Assembly (NCBI GenBank): GCA_905234555.1 | Contig: CAJOHO010000002.1 | Location: 78,685 to 142,684, forward strand | Reading direction: 5' to 3' | From: an uncultured Bacteroidaceae bacterium | GTDB taxonomy: Bacteria; Bacteroidota; Bacteroidia; Bacteroidales; Bacteroidaceae | DNA length: 64,000 bases | In this document: piece after piece, positions 35,137-44,227 of the stretch | How positions within the stretch are numbered: position 1 is the stretch's first letter | Layout: each line of letters begins with the position of its first letter | Translations under genes and position numbers: made by a program | The notes under the pieces: model-generated | Told to the model about the DNA's origin: nothing | The model's input: only the letters and a program-made list of their open reading frames with translations | The model's database searches: none

Positions 35137-35679
35137 TTACCACGTCTCTTTCAGGCCTTCCAAGTATCCTTGTGCAAACTTATAGCCTGTGCGGGCAGAC
35201 TTTTTCAGCCAATCTAAACCTTTCTTTTTATCTATGAATTGTTCAGTAACATATTTTTCGTCTTCAATTTCTTCATCAAATTCGGATCCACCATAGAAGA
35301 TCCCATTAAAACCAACATAGTAGAGCCCCAAATCACACATACAGTAGCCACTACCCATTTCAGCTCCTTTTCTGTCCCAGTAGATTTGTTCCAAGAGGTC
35401 GAAATCGGTTCCGTCTCCATACCCATACATATAGGCAACCATTTCAATGGCACTCACATTGTTCATCTGGGCAGCTTTGAGGAACCACTTGAAAGCTTCT
35501 CCATGATCCTTGGCAACACCCTTGCCGTCTAAGTAGCCTTTTCCTACATTATACATAGCAGTAGGGTCACCCAGCTGAGCCAATTCATGATTGCGGGCAA
35601 ATGTCTCTTTGTCACTCGTCTGTGCCGTCGCCGTCAGCGAAACTGACAGAACCAATAAAGATAAAATGTATCGTTTCAT
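35137..35679 (-). CDS. Secreted Sel1-like repeat protein
   Basis: 180 residues from the ATG at 35679, which starts a signal peptide (MKRYILSLLVLSVSLTATAQ). Sel1/TPR-like repeats: 'AMYNVGKGYLDGKGVAKDHGEAFKWFLKAAQ' and 'KKGLDWLKKSARTGYKFAQGYLEGL', with a middle divergent repeat. Sel1 repeats mediate protein contacts. Its start region resembles that of the preceding cysteine-repeat protein (both MKR...), and the genes are in the same direction, 63 bp apart. Confidence 0.85.
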   Translation of the reverse strand: MKRYILSLLVLSVSLTATAQTSDKETFARNHELAQLGDPTAMYNVGKGYLDGKGVAKDHGEAFKWFLKAAQMNNVSAIEMVAYMYGYGDGTDFDLLEQIYWDRKGAEMGSGYCMCDLGLYYVGFNGIFYGGSEFDEEIEDEKYVTEQFIDKKKGLDWLKKSARTGYKFAQGYLEGLKETW

Positions 35680-35942
35680 AATCGTATGATTTTTTTTGTT
35701 GAACATTAGTTGTAAGTTGGTTGACAATTAGTCATCATTAATTTTGAATAAATCGCTTCCGCTCGACAATACTCAAGTAAACTTGGCATTGTTCTCACTT
35801 AATCGCGATTTTGACGCTGCAAAGTTAGGTACTTTTCAACCCATTTTCCAAGGTTTTTCCCTAATAACTCGCGGAATTATCCTATTTTCAGACGAAAATC
35901 CCTATCATTCAGCCTCTTTTGCAAACTCTACTTCATGTCTTT

Positions 35943-36330
35943 CTTAGCATCCCATCCACATTGTCTTAGTTCTCAATCCGCATTATCTTAGCTCTCCATC
36001 CACATTTTCTTAGCATCCTTTCCGCATTTTGTTAACTCAAAATCTCATTATTCTTCGCTCAAATGAAATTTTTAAGTACTTATAAGAAAATTTCCAAGTA
36101 CTTAGAAATAAATTTTCAAGTACTTAAAAAAATATTTCCAAGTACTTAGAAAAAAATTTCCAAGTACTTGGAATTTTCACAACTCTTAGCTTATATGAAA
36201 TTTTGTGTTCGCTTTGAGAACTTTGAGAGTTTAGTCTTGATGTTGGTAGAGTTCGCTTTGGAAGCTTTTCGTGTTCAGTTTATGGAGGTCCGCAGTTCAG
36301 TATTTCTGTTTTAGAGTTCTGTTTTAGGGC
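35943..36330. repeat. Long 22-bp-phased array with changing unit
   Basis: Anchor words recur at ~22-bp steps across about 390 bp: CTTAG at 35943, 35965, 35987, 36009; AAGTACTT at 36074, 36096, 36118, 36140, 36162; CTTAGC at 36185; GTTCGCTTT/GTTTAGTCT/GTTCAGT words at 36207, 36229, 36251, 36273, 36295 and 36316. The phase is kept (within 1-2 bp) while the word changes. It occupies most of the 35680-36514 spacer, which holds no convincing ORF. Confidence 0.85.
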
Positions 36331-36456
36331 CTGTGGGGCAAGAATATTGATTAGCTTTGTGTAAAGTTAGGTTGCATTTGTGGCATGAAAAATATAAAAA
36401 ACAAAAAGAAATGTCATTTTTATGAGTATAGTGCTCGTTTAATCGAATTTTTACAT

Positions 36457-36464
36457 TATCTTTG
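36457..36464 (+). promoter_or_regulatory. Promoter -7 element
   Basis: TATCTTTG fits TAnnTTTG, with a T-rich -33 region (CGTTTAA near 36437) about 17-19 bp upstream. It should drive the small secreted protein at 36515. Confidence 0.5.
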
Positions 36465-36514
36465 CAGGCAGAATACTCAGTCAACCTATTTTATAAACTA
36501 AAACAAACGACAAA

Positions 36515-37036
36515 ATGAAAAAAGGTATGAAGAAAGCTTTGCTGACACTCGCTGTGTTGGCAGCTCCGTTTGCCTTACAGGCACAGACAAAGTTCCACGA
36601 TGTTGAGGTGCACGAAGCATCGGGACCCGTAAAGAAGATTGAAGGAAGCCAGATGGGCCAGAAGCAGATCATCAATTTCACGCAGGACGGAAAGATGCAG
36701 CAGGACGGCGTCACTGACATGAAGTATGATGAGAACGGATACTTGCAGTCTGCCACGATGACGATGAACGACATGTCTCTTTCCTCTACATATCAGTGGG
36801 AGAACGGCCAGTTCAAAGGTCAGAGTGTAAACATCATGGGCCAGTCGATGGTGAACACCTTGAAGCGTGACGACAAAGGTGCTATCATTGGTGCTTCGAT
36901 GGATATGGGTGGTCAGAAAATGGATATGGACTACAAAGACATCAAGTACGATGCAAAGGGTAACTGGATCAGCCGCAAGATTTCTGTGATGGGACAGGAA
37001 ATTGAGCAGACCAGAACCATTGAGTATTACGAATAA
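36515..37036 (+). CDS. Small secreted protein of unknown function
   Basis: 173 residues. N-terminal signal peptide (about 1-24, MKKGMKKALLTLAVLAAPFALQAQ; the second Met at residue 5 is an alternative start). The mature chain has repeated short beta-hairpin lines of the form 'Y-D-x-x-G-x-x-x-S' (MKYDENGYLQSATM, LKRDDKGAIIGASM, IKYDAKGNWISRKI), resembling YD/RHS-like or MORN-like repeats. Met-rich. No enzyme motif is visible. Confidence 0.75.
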   Translation: MKKGMKKALLTLAVLAAPFALQAQTKFHDVEVHEASGPVKKIEGSQMGQKQIINFTQDGKMQQDGVTDMKYDENGYLQSATMTMNDMSLSSTYQWENGQFKGQSVNIMGQSMVNTLKRDDKGAIIGASMDMGGQKMDMDYKDIKYDAKGNWISRKISVMGQEIEQTRTIEYYE

Positions 37037-37040
37037 AAGA

Positions 37041-37255
37041 GGACCCACCCCCTTTTCAATGGTCTTTACACCCCCTTCGGTTCCCCCGTTAATCGGGGGA
37101 CAGAAACCCTCCCTGCAGGGAGGGGAGTGGTTACTCCACTAATGGGGACTGGTTCAATAAAGCTAAAAAGAAAGAGACTCTCCTTTTTGTGGGAGAGCCT
37201 CTTTTTATGCACTATATACTCCCCTCCCTGCAGGAAGGGGCAAGGGGGTGGGTCC
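37041..37255. repeat. GC-rich inverted-repeat element
   Basis: GGACCCACCCCCTT (37041-37054) is perfectly complementary to AAGGGGGTGGGTCC (37242-37255). Inside are palindrome CCCTCCCTGCAGGGAGGG (37109-37126), a near-copy CCCTCCCTGCAGGAAGGGG (~37223-37240), CCCCCGTTAATCGGGGG, and the terminator below. It looks like a MITE-like or REP-like element lying between convergent genes. Confidence 0.7.
37171..37207. terminator. Bidirectional terminator inside GC-rich element
   Basis: AAAGAGACTCTCC (37171-37183) pairs with GGGAGAGCCTCTTT (37191-37204) with one mismatch, loop TTTTTGT, then TTTTTATG. An A-run precedes the stem, so it may serve both the plus-strand gene and minus-strand ppiD. Confidence 0.75.
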
Positions 37256-37258
37256 CCC

Positions 37259-39385
37259 TTATTGATTGAAGAACTTGTAGCGGTAGTCCTGGATGTTGGC
37301 TTTGCGGTAGAGGTCGTTGAAGCTCATGAAGTTGAGGTTTTCCTGAGCTGTAGCCTTGAGTTCAGCTGCTGCGTCGTACTTCTCTTCTGACTTGTGTTCG
37401 TCGAGAACCTGAAGCATGTAAACGCCGTACTGACCCTTCACAGCCTTACCGAAGGCACCCTTCGCAGTCTTGGCTGCAAGTACGCCAACAACTGGTTCGT
37501 TGCCTGTGTTGCGAGGCATCTGAGGATTGCTGAAGGTGTAGAAGTTGATGTGTGAGAGGCTGTCAGCCTGAGCACCCTTCACAGCCTTCGCAGCTTCGAT
37601 GTTGCTGATGTTCTTCACGTCAGCAAGAATCTTCTCTGCTTTCTTCTCGTTGGTTACCAGCGGCTTGAGCTGTTCCTTCACCTTCTCGAAGGGCACGAAA
37701 CCTGGTTCAATCACGTCGCTGAGGGCAGCGATGATGTAGTGACCTGCGTCAGCGTCGCCACAACGGTAGATGGCCTGAGAAACTTCACCCTTGCTGGCTT
37801 CGTCCATTGCCCAGCGAACGATGTCGCCAGTCTTAGCGATATTGTTGATGGAACGAACGCCGCCACCTACGTTTGCAGTCTGCACGAAGTAGTTGCTCTT
37901 AGGTGCGTTCTCTTCCAGCTTCTTGATGTCTGTGCCGTTCTGTCCGAGGAAAGCGTTGAGTTTGTTGTACTCAGCGTTGGAAGTTTCCTGAGAGTACTTG
38001 AGTTCCTTAGCGATAACAGCTACGTTGTACTTCTCAACCGGCTCCTTCTTCTCCATGACGTAAACCACGAGAGTGACGCCGTTCTGCAGCTTGATGAGCT
38101 TGGCGCTGTTCTCAGGAATAGCGAGGATGGTGGGGATGTTCTCAATACCGAAGCCCTGCTGAGCGAGCAGCTGAGTGGAGAACCAAGTGGAGTCGCTGGG
38201 CTGGTTGAACTTCTTGGCGATTTCCTTGAAGTCAGCACCTGCGTTGAGTGCGTTGACTGTGCTGTCGGCACGAGTTTCGATGGTCTTCTCGTCGTTGCCT
38301 ACAACCTGGAGAACGCGAGCCAGCACTTCGTCAGTCTCAGTCTTCTTATCGAGGAGGCGAACGGTGAAGAAGCAGCGTGATTCGGGATCGAAGTCAACGT
38401 CTGTGGTTTCACCTACCTGAATGCTGGTGGAGTCGGTACCCAGTTTTGCCTGAACGAAAGAGGGGAGGAGATCCTTCTTCAGCAGAAGGTCGGTGTAAGT
38501 CATCTTGGAAGAACTCTTGCGTACGACGCTGGTGATATCCTTCTTGGTCGTAGCAGCCACGAGTTTCTGCTGCTCAGCTTCCATTTCTTTCTTGGCAGCT
38601 TCGCGGTCGGCCTCACTTGGGGTAAGCACTACGTCGATGAACTTCACTTCGCGTACTTCGCTCTGCTGTGCAAAGCGTGGCTTCAGCTCTTCATACTTCT
38701 TCTTCAGGTCTTCGTCGCTCACCTTCACGTCCTCGTCCTTCACAGTAGTGAGAGGAACGGAAACGAGGAGCACGTCCTTGTCGGCTGTGCGGTCGGCAAA
38801 GTGCTTCTGAGCCTCGATGGGGTTGCTGATGAGACCCTTAGCCAGAATTGTCTGGTATTTGATAGCTGTGATTTCCTGACGGATCTCGTCCTGCACGAAG
38901 AGGTAATAGTCCTTGAGCTGAGGCTCAGTCTTCGTGATCTGCTCGATATAAACGGGGTCGAGCTGCTGGGTTTCAGGATTGAAGAAAGAACGAACGAGGA
39001 GATACATAGCCGACTGGATCTGCTGTCCTGCGTAAGTACCTGTGAGCAGGGCGTTTGCCACTTCGTCGTCGCTGGTTGTGAGACCCAGCTTCTTGCACTC
39101 TTCGCCCAGGATGCGGTGCTGCACGAAATTGCGCCAAGCGGTTTCGTTGGCCTGTTCGTCAGCCATCTGACGTCCCTGGTAGAACTGTTCGTTGAAGAAC
39201 TGGTAATTCTTCAGATACTGCTGGAATTCGTCGTAAGGAATTTTTTCACCAGCAATGTTTCCTGCATCGGGCATCTTGCTGCCCGTACACTTGCTAAAGT
39301 CGCTGAGGATGAACAACGCAAGGGCGATACCGATAGCACTCACCAGCAATACGTTGTGCTTCCTGATTGATTGTAAAACTGCCAT
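37259..39385 (-). CDS. ppiD: PpiD-like membrane-anchored periplasmic chaperone / peptidylprolyl isomerase
   Basis: 708 residues. One N-terminal TM segment (about 11-29, LLVSAIGIALALFILSDF) anchors a large periplasmic part with a SurA-N-like helical region (FQQYLKNYQFFNEQFYQGRQ...) and parvulin-type PPIase segments further on (e.g. 'AMDEASKGEVSQAIYRCGDADAGHYIIAALSDVIEPGFVPFEKVKEQL', 'KGQYGVYMLQVLDE'). It helps fold exported and outer-membrane proteins at the Sec translocon exit. Length is in the range of Bacteroidota PpiD proteins. Confidence 0.9.
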   Translation of the reverse strand: MAVLQSIRKHNVLLVSAIGIALALFILSDFSKCTGSKMPDAGNIAGEKIPYDEFQQYLKNYQFFNEQFYQGRQMADEQANETAWRNFVQHRILGEECKKLGLTTSDDEVANALLTGTYAGQQIQSAMYLLVRSFFNPETQQLDPVYIEQITKTEPQLKDYYLFVQDEIRQEITAIKYQTILAKGLISNPIEAQKHFADRTADKDVLLVSVPLTTVKDEDVKVSDEDLKKKYEELKPRFAQQSEVREVKFIDVVLTPSEADREAAKKEMEAEQQKLVAATTKKDITSVVRKSSSKMTYTDLLLKKDLLPSFVQAKLGTDSTSIQVGETTDVDFDPESRCFFTVRLLDKKTETDEVLARVLQVVGNDEKTIETRADSTVNALNAGADFKEIAKKFNQPSDSTWFSTQLLAQQGFGIENIPTILAIPENSAKLIKLQNGVTLVVYVMEKKEPVEKYNVAVIAKELKYSQETSNAEYNKLNAFLGQNGTDIKKLEENAPKSNYFVQTANVGGGVRSINNIAKTGDIVRWAMDEASKGEVSQAIYRCGDADAGHYIIAALSDVIEPGFVPFEKVKEQLKPLVTNEKKAEKILADVKNISNIEAAKAVKGAQADSLSHINFYTFSNPQMPRNTGNEPVVGVLAAKTAKGAFGKAVKGQYGVYMLQVLDEHKSEEKYDAAAELKATAQENLNFMSFNDLYRKANIQDYRYKFFNQ

Positions 39386-39460
39386 TTTTTAATTATTGAT
39401 TTTTGTGATTAATTTTGCAAACTGTTAAGTTTGAGTTTTGGCGAAACACCAAAAATCGTG

Positions 39461-39468
39461 CAAAGATA
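39461..39468 (-). promoter_or_regulatory. Promoter -7 element for ppiD
   Basis: Minus-strand TATCTTTG about 75 bp before the ppiD start fits TAnnTTTG; no clear -33. Confidence 0.5.
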
Positions 39469-39499
39469 CAAAAAAAATCTGGAACAGGCTTACAGTTAG

Positions 39500-39561
39500 G
39501 ATAAAAAAAGACTACTGACGGATAATATTTTCTCGTTTAACGAGTTTTTTACCGTCAGTAG
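39500..39561 (-). terminator. Terminator after tolC-like gene
   Basis: CTACTGACGG (39512-39521) pairs with CCGTCAGTAG (39552-39561); a second hairpin CTCG-TTTAA-CGAG sits in the loop. On the minus strand the stem is followed by TCTTTTTTTATCC, so it ends the efflux operon transcript. Confidence 0.85.
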
Positions 39562-39619
39562 AGTGCTTTTAGTCGTTGTTAAGTCAATTCGAATTCTCGA
39601 AAGTCGAGCATCTGAAGGG

Positions 39620-41026
39620 CTACTTCAGCTTTCCAGAAGCACGGAGGTATTTGGTGTGTGCAAGGAGCTGCTGGCAGCGTGCTTCCACAACGTCGGCGCT
39701 GGCTTTCTGCCAAAGTGCCTGTGCATCGAGATAGTCGGAAAGTGGTTCGATACCCACTTCGTAAAGCTGCTTGGACTGCTTCATGTTTTCTTCTGCCTGC
39801 TTCAGCGATTCCTTTGTCAGCGCTACTTCGCTCTGTGCTTCTTCCAGGTTGTTGATGCTCTGGGTGAGCTGGAGGGTGAGTTTCTCATCGATGTCCTGCT
39901 GTTCGAGAAGTGCAATCTGGTGCTTGGCACGAGCAGAGTTTACCTTATTTGTACGTTCACCAAATGTGATGAGTGGCATCTTGAAGGTCACAGCCACATA
40001 GCCCGAACCGCTGTCGATGAGTTTTTTGCCAGCCAGTTCGCCACCGTTCATGTAGTTGTAGCCTCCGATGAGAGCGAGGTTAGGCATAAATTCGCTCTTG
40101 GTCAGCTTTACCTGCTTTTCTGCCAGTTCTGCCTTCGCCCGCATCAGGTTATGTTCAGGACGTAAGGCAGTGGAACTGTTAACGTCTGCGTTCACTTGGA
40201 AGTCGGCAAGGGCATCGTTATCCGGTGAAACCACTTCGATGTGTGTGTCGAGCGGAAGTCCCATGAGGTGACAGAGGTTCATGCGTGCCAGACGGTAGGC
40301 GTTGTCTGCCTTCTGGATGGACAGTTGGGCTTCGTTGAGCTTCACCTGCACTTTGAGCTGGTCGTTGTGGGTCTTCATTCCGTGACGGACAGCAGCATCC
40401 ACATTTTTCTGGAGTTCCTGCAAGAGCGTCTGGTAACTGCGAGCCACATTGGCGAGTTCTTTCGCACGAACTGCTTGAATATAGGCTTCATCGGTGTTGA
40501 CAATCACTTCGTTCTCGGAAAGGCGGATGTTCTCTGTCGCCATCTGCTGTCCGATCTGCGCCATATTGTAGGCTGCCGTGATTTTTCCACCCATGTAAAG
40601 CGGTTGCTGCAACTGGATTCCTCCGATGAGCACGTTCTTGATCTTGTATTCCTTCTTCTGGTCTGGGAAGTCGGCATACTGGTTGAGCGTGTAGCTGCCG
40701 TCGGCATTGGGTGTGACGTTGGGAATGTACTGACCAGCCTCAGCGTTGTAGTAGTAGATGGGAAGATGGCCTCCGGAGATGGTGATGTCACCCTTGGCAG
40801 TGGAGTAGTAGTCGGCTGCGATGAGGTTGACACGCGGATAGTAGAGGCTTTTGTAGGAAGCTGCATCGTAGCTCACCTGTTCACGGGTCAGCTGAGATTT
40901 CTTAACGTCCTTGTTGGCGCTGAGTGCACGTTCGCGTGCTTCGTTCAGCGTGATGGTCTGCTGAGCGGAGAGTTGCGACGAAATCGCAACAAACAGAACA
41001 AGGAGGAGACTGTATTTTGTTTTCAT
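39620..41026 (-). CDS. TolC-family outer-membrane efflux protein
   Basis: 468 residues from the ATG at 41026, which gives a signal peptide (ends SSQLSAQQ) and begins 4 bp after the RND stop. Two OEP-type coiled-coil repeats are visible ('NIRLSENEVIVNTDEAYIQAVRAKELANVARSY', 'SINNLEEAQSEVALTKESLKQAEENMKQSKQLYEVGIEPLSDYLDAQALWQKA'). It forms the outer-membrane channel of the tripartite pump encoded by the two upstream genes. Confidence 0.93.
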   Translation of the reverse strand: MKTKYSLLLVLFVAISSQLSAQQTITLNEARERALSANKDVKKSQLTREQVSYDAASYKSLYYPRVNLIAADYYSTAKGDITISGGHLPIYYYNAEAGQYIPNVTPNADGSYTLNQYADFPDQKKEYKIKNVLIGGIQLQQPLYMGGKITAAYNMAQIGQQMATENIRLSENEVIVNTDEAYIQAVRAKELANVARSYQTLLQELQKNVDAAVRHGMKTHNDQLKVQVKLNEAQLSIQKADNAYRLARMNLCHLMGLPLDTHIEVVSPDNDALADFQVNADVNSSTALRPEHNLMRAKAELAEKQVKLTKSEFMPNLALIGGYNYMNGGELAGKKLIDSGSGYVAVTFKMPLITFGERTNKVNSARAKHQIALLEQQDIDEKLTLQLTQSINNLEEAQSEVALTKESLKQAEENMKQSKQLYEVGIEPLSDYLDAQALWQKASADVVEARCQQLLAHTKYLRASGKLK

Positions 41027-41030
41027 ATCC

Positions 41031-44000
41031 TTATTTAATTTTATAGAACATAGCGTAGAGCACAGGGATGAAGATGAGTGTGATGAGGGTTCCGACGAAG
41101 AGACCACCCATGATGGTAACTGCCAAAGAACCGAACATCGCATCAGGAATCAGCGGAATCATACCAAGAATAGTGGTGAGCGAAGCCATCATCACAGGAC
41201 GCAGACGGCTCTTCGAACTGCGGATGAGGGCAAGGCGTGGACGCATACCGCTTTCAATCTCGAGCGTTATTTCGTCCATGAGCACAATGCCGTTCTTGAT
41301 CATCATACCAATCAGACCCAGCACACCCACAATGGCGACAAAGCCGAAGGGCTTGCCTGTGAGCAGGACTGTAGGAATCACACCGACGAGGATGAGAGGG
41401 ATGCAGCAGAAGATGATGGCTGGTTTCTTGTAATCCTTGAAGAGCATGAGCAGGATAACCACCATGAGGATGATGGCGATGGGGAAGCCTTTGAACAGGT
41501 AGCGCATACTCTGGTCGCTAGCTTTCTTCTCTCCTTCCCACGAGAGGCTGTAACCGGCAGGAAGCGGAATCTTCTCAATCTCTTCAGCAATCGCCTGGCG
41601 TGCGTCTTCTGTGCCAACGCCTGGAACAGGTGAACATTGCACACGCTGGGTACGCTGTCCGTTGTCGCGCATCACGACGGGTTCCTCCCAACGGATGTCG
41701 ATGCTGCGAGCCACTTGCTTGAGTGGGGTAGTGGAAACCAGCGTGCTGATGAGTTCGTCCTTGTTCAGCGTTCCTGTCAGCAGTTGCTGGATGGTGGAGC
41801 GGTTGAGCACTTTGTTGACATTGGGCAGCATACCGAATACAGCTACATTGTCCAGACGTTCGATGTCGTTGCCTTCGTCGTCCGTACACTTCAGGTAGAT
41901 GCTTTCAGGATGAATGCCGTCGTAGAAAGTGCCGATGGGAATACCGCCTGTGTATGCCATGATGGAAGTGGCAACTTCGCTACGGCTCAGTCCGCTGGTG
42001 CGTGCAGCAGCCTGGTCATAGTCGATGGTGAGCGTAGGAACTTGCGGCTCCCAGTCGGTTGTAGGCAGATAGACTTTGTTGCTGGCATTGACGATGGTAA
42101 GTGCTGAGTCGCAGAGACGGTGCAGCACTTCGGGGTCTGGTCCGTGGAAGCAGGCTTCGATAGGATATTTCTTGAACATCAGGTTGTAGCGCTTCAGCTT
42201 GATGTAAGCATCAGGGTAGCGTTTGTTCAGTTCTTCCTGAATGTCGTCGATGCTGTTCACCAGATTCTTGGGTGAATCGAAGTCGATGATGAGTTCTCCA
42301 TAGGAGAGAGAAGGAGTAGCGATGCTGCGGACAAGATTGTAACGGCTGGGTGTACCTCCGACGCTGGTGGTGATGTGCGTCACTTCCTTGCGCGTCTTGA
42401 GATAATCGCTGATTTCCTTTAAGTCTTTCTCTACTTGTGTGTAGTTGGTTCCTTCAGGCAGTTTATACTCCATGTAGAGCTGGTCGTATTCCATATCAGG
42501 GAAGAACGCCTGATTGAGGAAACGATAACCGAAGGCACTGGCTCCCAGCAGTACGAGGGCAATGATGATCATGAGGATTCGGTAGCGCAGACCGAAACGC
42601 AGCACACGCTCCAGCACGGTATAGCTCCATCCGCGATACATCACGCTTGACTCGCCGTTCTCTCCTTTCTCTACAGTGGGGTGCAGCATTCGGTCAGCCA
42701 TGAGGGGAACGTGTACCAAAGCCAGAATCCAGGAAAGCAGCAGAGATACTGCCATCACGATGAAGAGGTCGCGAACATAGACTCCAGCTGTATCTGGACT
42801 GAGGAAAATGGGCCAGAATGCCAGGATGGCGATGAGTGTGGCACCCAGCAGCGGCAATGCTGTCTTTTTGCCGATGTTGGTAAGGGCTTCCTTGCGGGGC
42901 TTGCCCATCTTAAGATCCACCAACACACCATCGACAATCACGATGGCGTTATCCACCAGCATTCCCATTGCGAGGATGAAAGAGGCAAGGCTCACGCGCT
43001 GAAGCGTTCCGTTGTAGAAGTTCAGCACGAGGAGTGAACCGAAGACGATGGTGAGAAGGCTCATACCGATGATGACACCCGACTTGAATCCCATTGTGAA
43101 GATGAGGACAACAACCACAATGAGTACAGATTCCAGCAAGTTGATGAGGAAGGTGCTGAGTGCGTTATCCACGCGTTCGGGCTGGAAGAACACTTTGTGG
43201 AACTCTACGCCTAAAGGCATTTCCTGTTTCAGTTCATCAATCTTACTCTCCACCTTCTTACCCACTTGGGTGATGTCCTTGTCGGCTACGCAGGAAATGG
43301 AGATTCCCAAAGCGTGTTCGCCGTCGTAACTCATCTCATTGCGTGTGGGGTCGGCATAGCCTTCATAGACGCGGGCGATGTCGCAGATGCGAAGTTGCTC
43401 GTCGTTATGTCCCTGAATCAGCATTTGGGCAATATCGTCCACTTCCTTGAAACGGTCGTTCACGGTGACGCGAATTCGGTTGTTGCCGTTATCGTAATAG
43501 CCCGAGTAAGTGGTTTTGTTCTGGTTGTTCAGGGTCTGGATGACTTCTGTGGGCATCACGCCTAAGTTCGCCATCTTGTCTTGACTCATCTCGATGTAGA
43601 TACATTCGGTTCGCTTACCGTAGATTTCTATACGCGACACACCTTCGATTTCAGCCACATTGCGTTTTACCAGTTCTGCATAATCAGACATTTCGCGGTC
43701 GGACAATCCGTCGCCAGTCAGCGCATAGAACATACCGTACACATCGCCGAAGTCGTCTTTGACAATGGGCGTGCTGGCTCCTGCCGGCAGACCGGATGCA
43801 CCATTGGTTACCTTACGGCGAAGCATATCCCACTGCTGTTCCACGTCATCATCGGAGATGGTGGTCTTCAGTTCAACGGTGATGAGGCTCAGGTCTGCCA
43901 TCGACTGGCTTTGCACATTATCCACAGACGACATCTCGCGGATACTCTTTTCCAGCTTGTCTGATACTTCCAACTCAACCTCGTGAGCTGAAGCACCAGG

Positions 44001-44159
44001 ATAGGTTGTCACCACCATCGCCTGCTTCACCTTGATGGCAGGGTCCTCCAGCTTGGGCATATCGAGATAGCTGATGAAGCCACCCAACACCAGACAGAGA
44101 ACGAAGAATGTTATGAGTTTTCGGTTGTTCAAAGCCCAACCAGAGAAATCGAAATTCAT
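41031..44159 (-). CDS. RND efflux transporter (AcrB/HAE1-like)
   Basis: 1042 residues, 12 TM segments in the usual 1+5 / 1+5 pattern with two large periplasmic loops. N-terminus 'NFDFSGWALNNRKLITFFVLCLVLGGFISYLDMPKLEDPAIKVK' is typical. The TM4 motif is 'GMLVDNAIVIVDG', i.e. the first Asp of the AcrB Asp407-Asp408 pair is kept and the second is Asn, as in many non-AcrB RND pumps. Proton-driven export of drugs, fatty acids or other amphiphiles; substrate unknown. Lies between MFP and TolC genes. Confidence 0.94.
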   Translation of the reverse strand: MNFDFSGWALNNRKLITFFVLCLVLGGFISYLDMPKLEDPAIKVKQAMVVTTYPGASAHEVELEVSDKLEKSIREMSSVDNVQSQSMADLSLITVELKTTISDDDVEQQWDMLRRKVTNGASGLPAGASTPIVKDDFGDVYGMFYALTGDGLSDREMSDYAELVKRNVAEIEGVSRIEIYGKRTECIYIEMSQDKMANLGVMPTEVIQTLNNQNKTTYSGYYDNGNNRIRVTVNDRFKEVDDIAQMLIQGHNDEQLRICDIARVYEGYADPTRNEMSYDGEHALGISISCVADKDITQVGKKVESKIDELKQEMPLGVEFHKVFFQPERVDNALSTFLINLLESVLIVVVVLIFTMGFKSGVIIGMSLLTIVFGSLLVLNFYNGTLQRVSLASFILAMGMLVDNAIVIVDGVLVDLKMGKPRKEALTNIGKKTALPLLGATLIAILAFWPIFLSPDTAGVYVRDLFIVMAVSLLLSWILALVHVPLMADRMLHPTVEKGENGESSVMYRGWSYTVLERVLRFGLRYRILMIIIALVLLGASAFGYRFLNQAFFPDMEYDQLYMEYKLPEGTNYTQVEKDLKEISDYLKTRKEVTHITTSVGGTPSRYNLVRSIATPSLSYGELIIDFDSPKNLVNSIDDIQEELNKRYPDAYIKLKRYNLMFKKYPIEACFHGPDPEVLHRLCDSALTIVNASNKVYLPTTDWEPQVPTLTIDYDQAAARTSGLSRSEVATSIMAYTGGIPIGTFYDGIHPESIYLKCTDDEGNDIERLDNVAVFGMLPNVNKVLNRSTIQQLLTGTLNKDELISTLVSTTPLKQVARSIDIRWEEPVVMRDNGQRTQRVQCSPVPGVGTEDARQAIAEEIEKIPLPAGYSLSWEGEKKASDQSMRYLFKGFPIAIILMVVILLMLFKDYKKPAIIFCCIPLILVGVIPTVLLTGKPFGFVAIVGVLGLIGMMIKNGIVLMDEITLEIESGMRPRLALIRSSKSRLRPVMMASLTTILGMIPLIPDAMFGSLAVTIMGGLFVGTLITLIFIPVLYAMFYKIK

Positions 44160-44167
44160 AGCTTTGT

Positions 44168-44222
44168 TTCTTTTGTCGTTATTCCGTTATTCCAGAAATT
44201 CCGTAATTCCGTGATTCCGAAA
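44168..44222. repeat. ATTCCGT ~9-bp repeats between MFP and RND genes
   Basis: The gap repeats ATTCCGTTATTCCAGAAATTCCGTAATTCCGTGATTCCG, i.e. ATTCCG words about 9 bp apart. Intercistronic, same strand on both sides. Confidence 0.65.
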
Positions 44223-44227
44223 AGTCC

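Noticed and set aside
35943..36330. CRISPR array
   Set aside because: No constant ~24-47-bp repeat with unique spacers; the period is 22 bp, the words drift, and no cas gene is present in the window.
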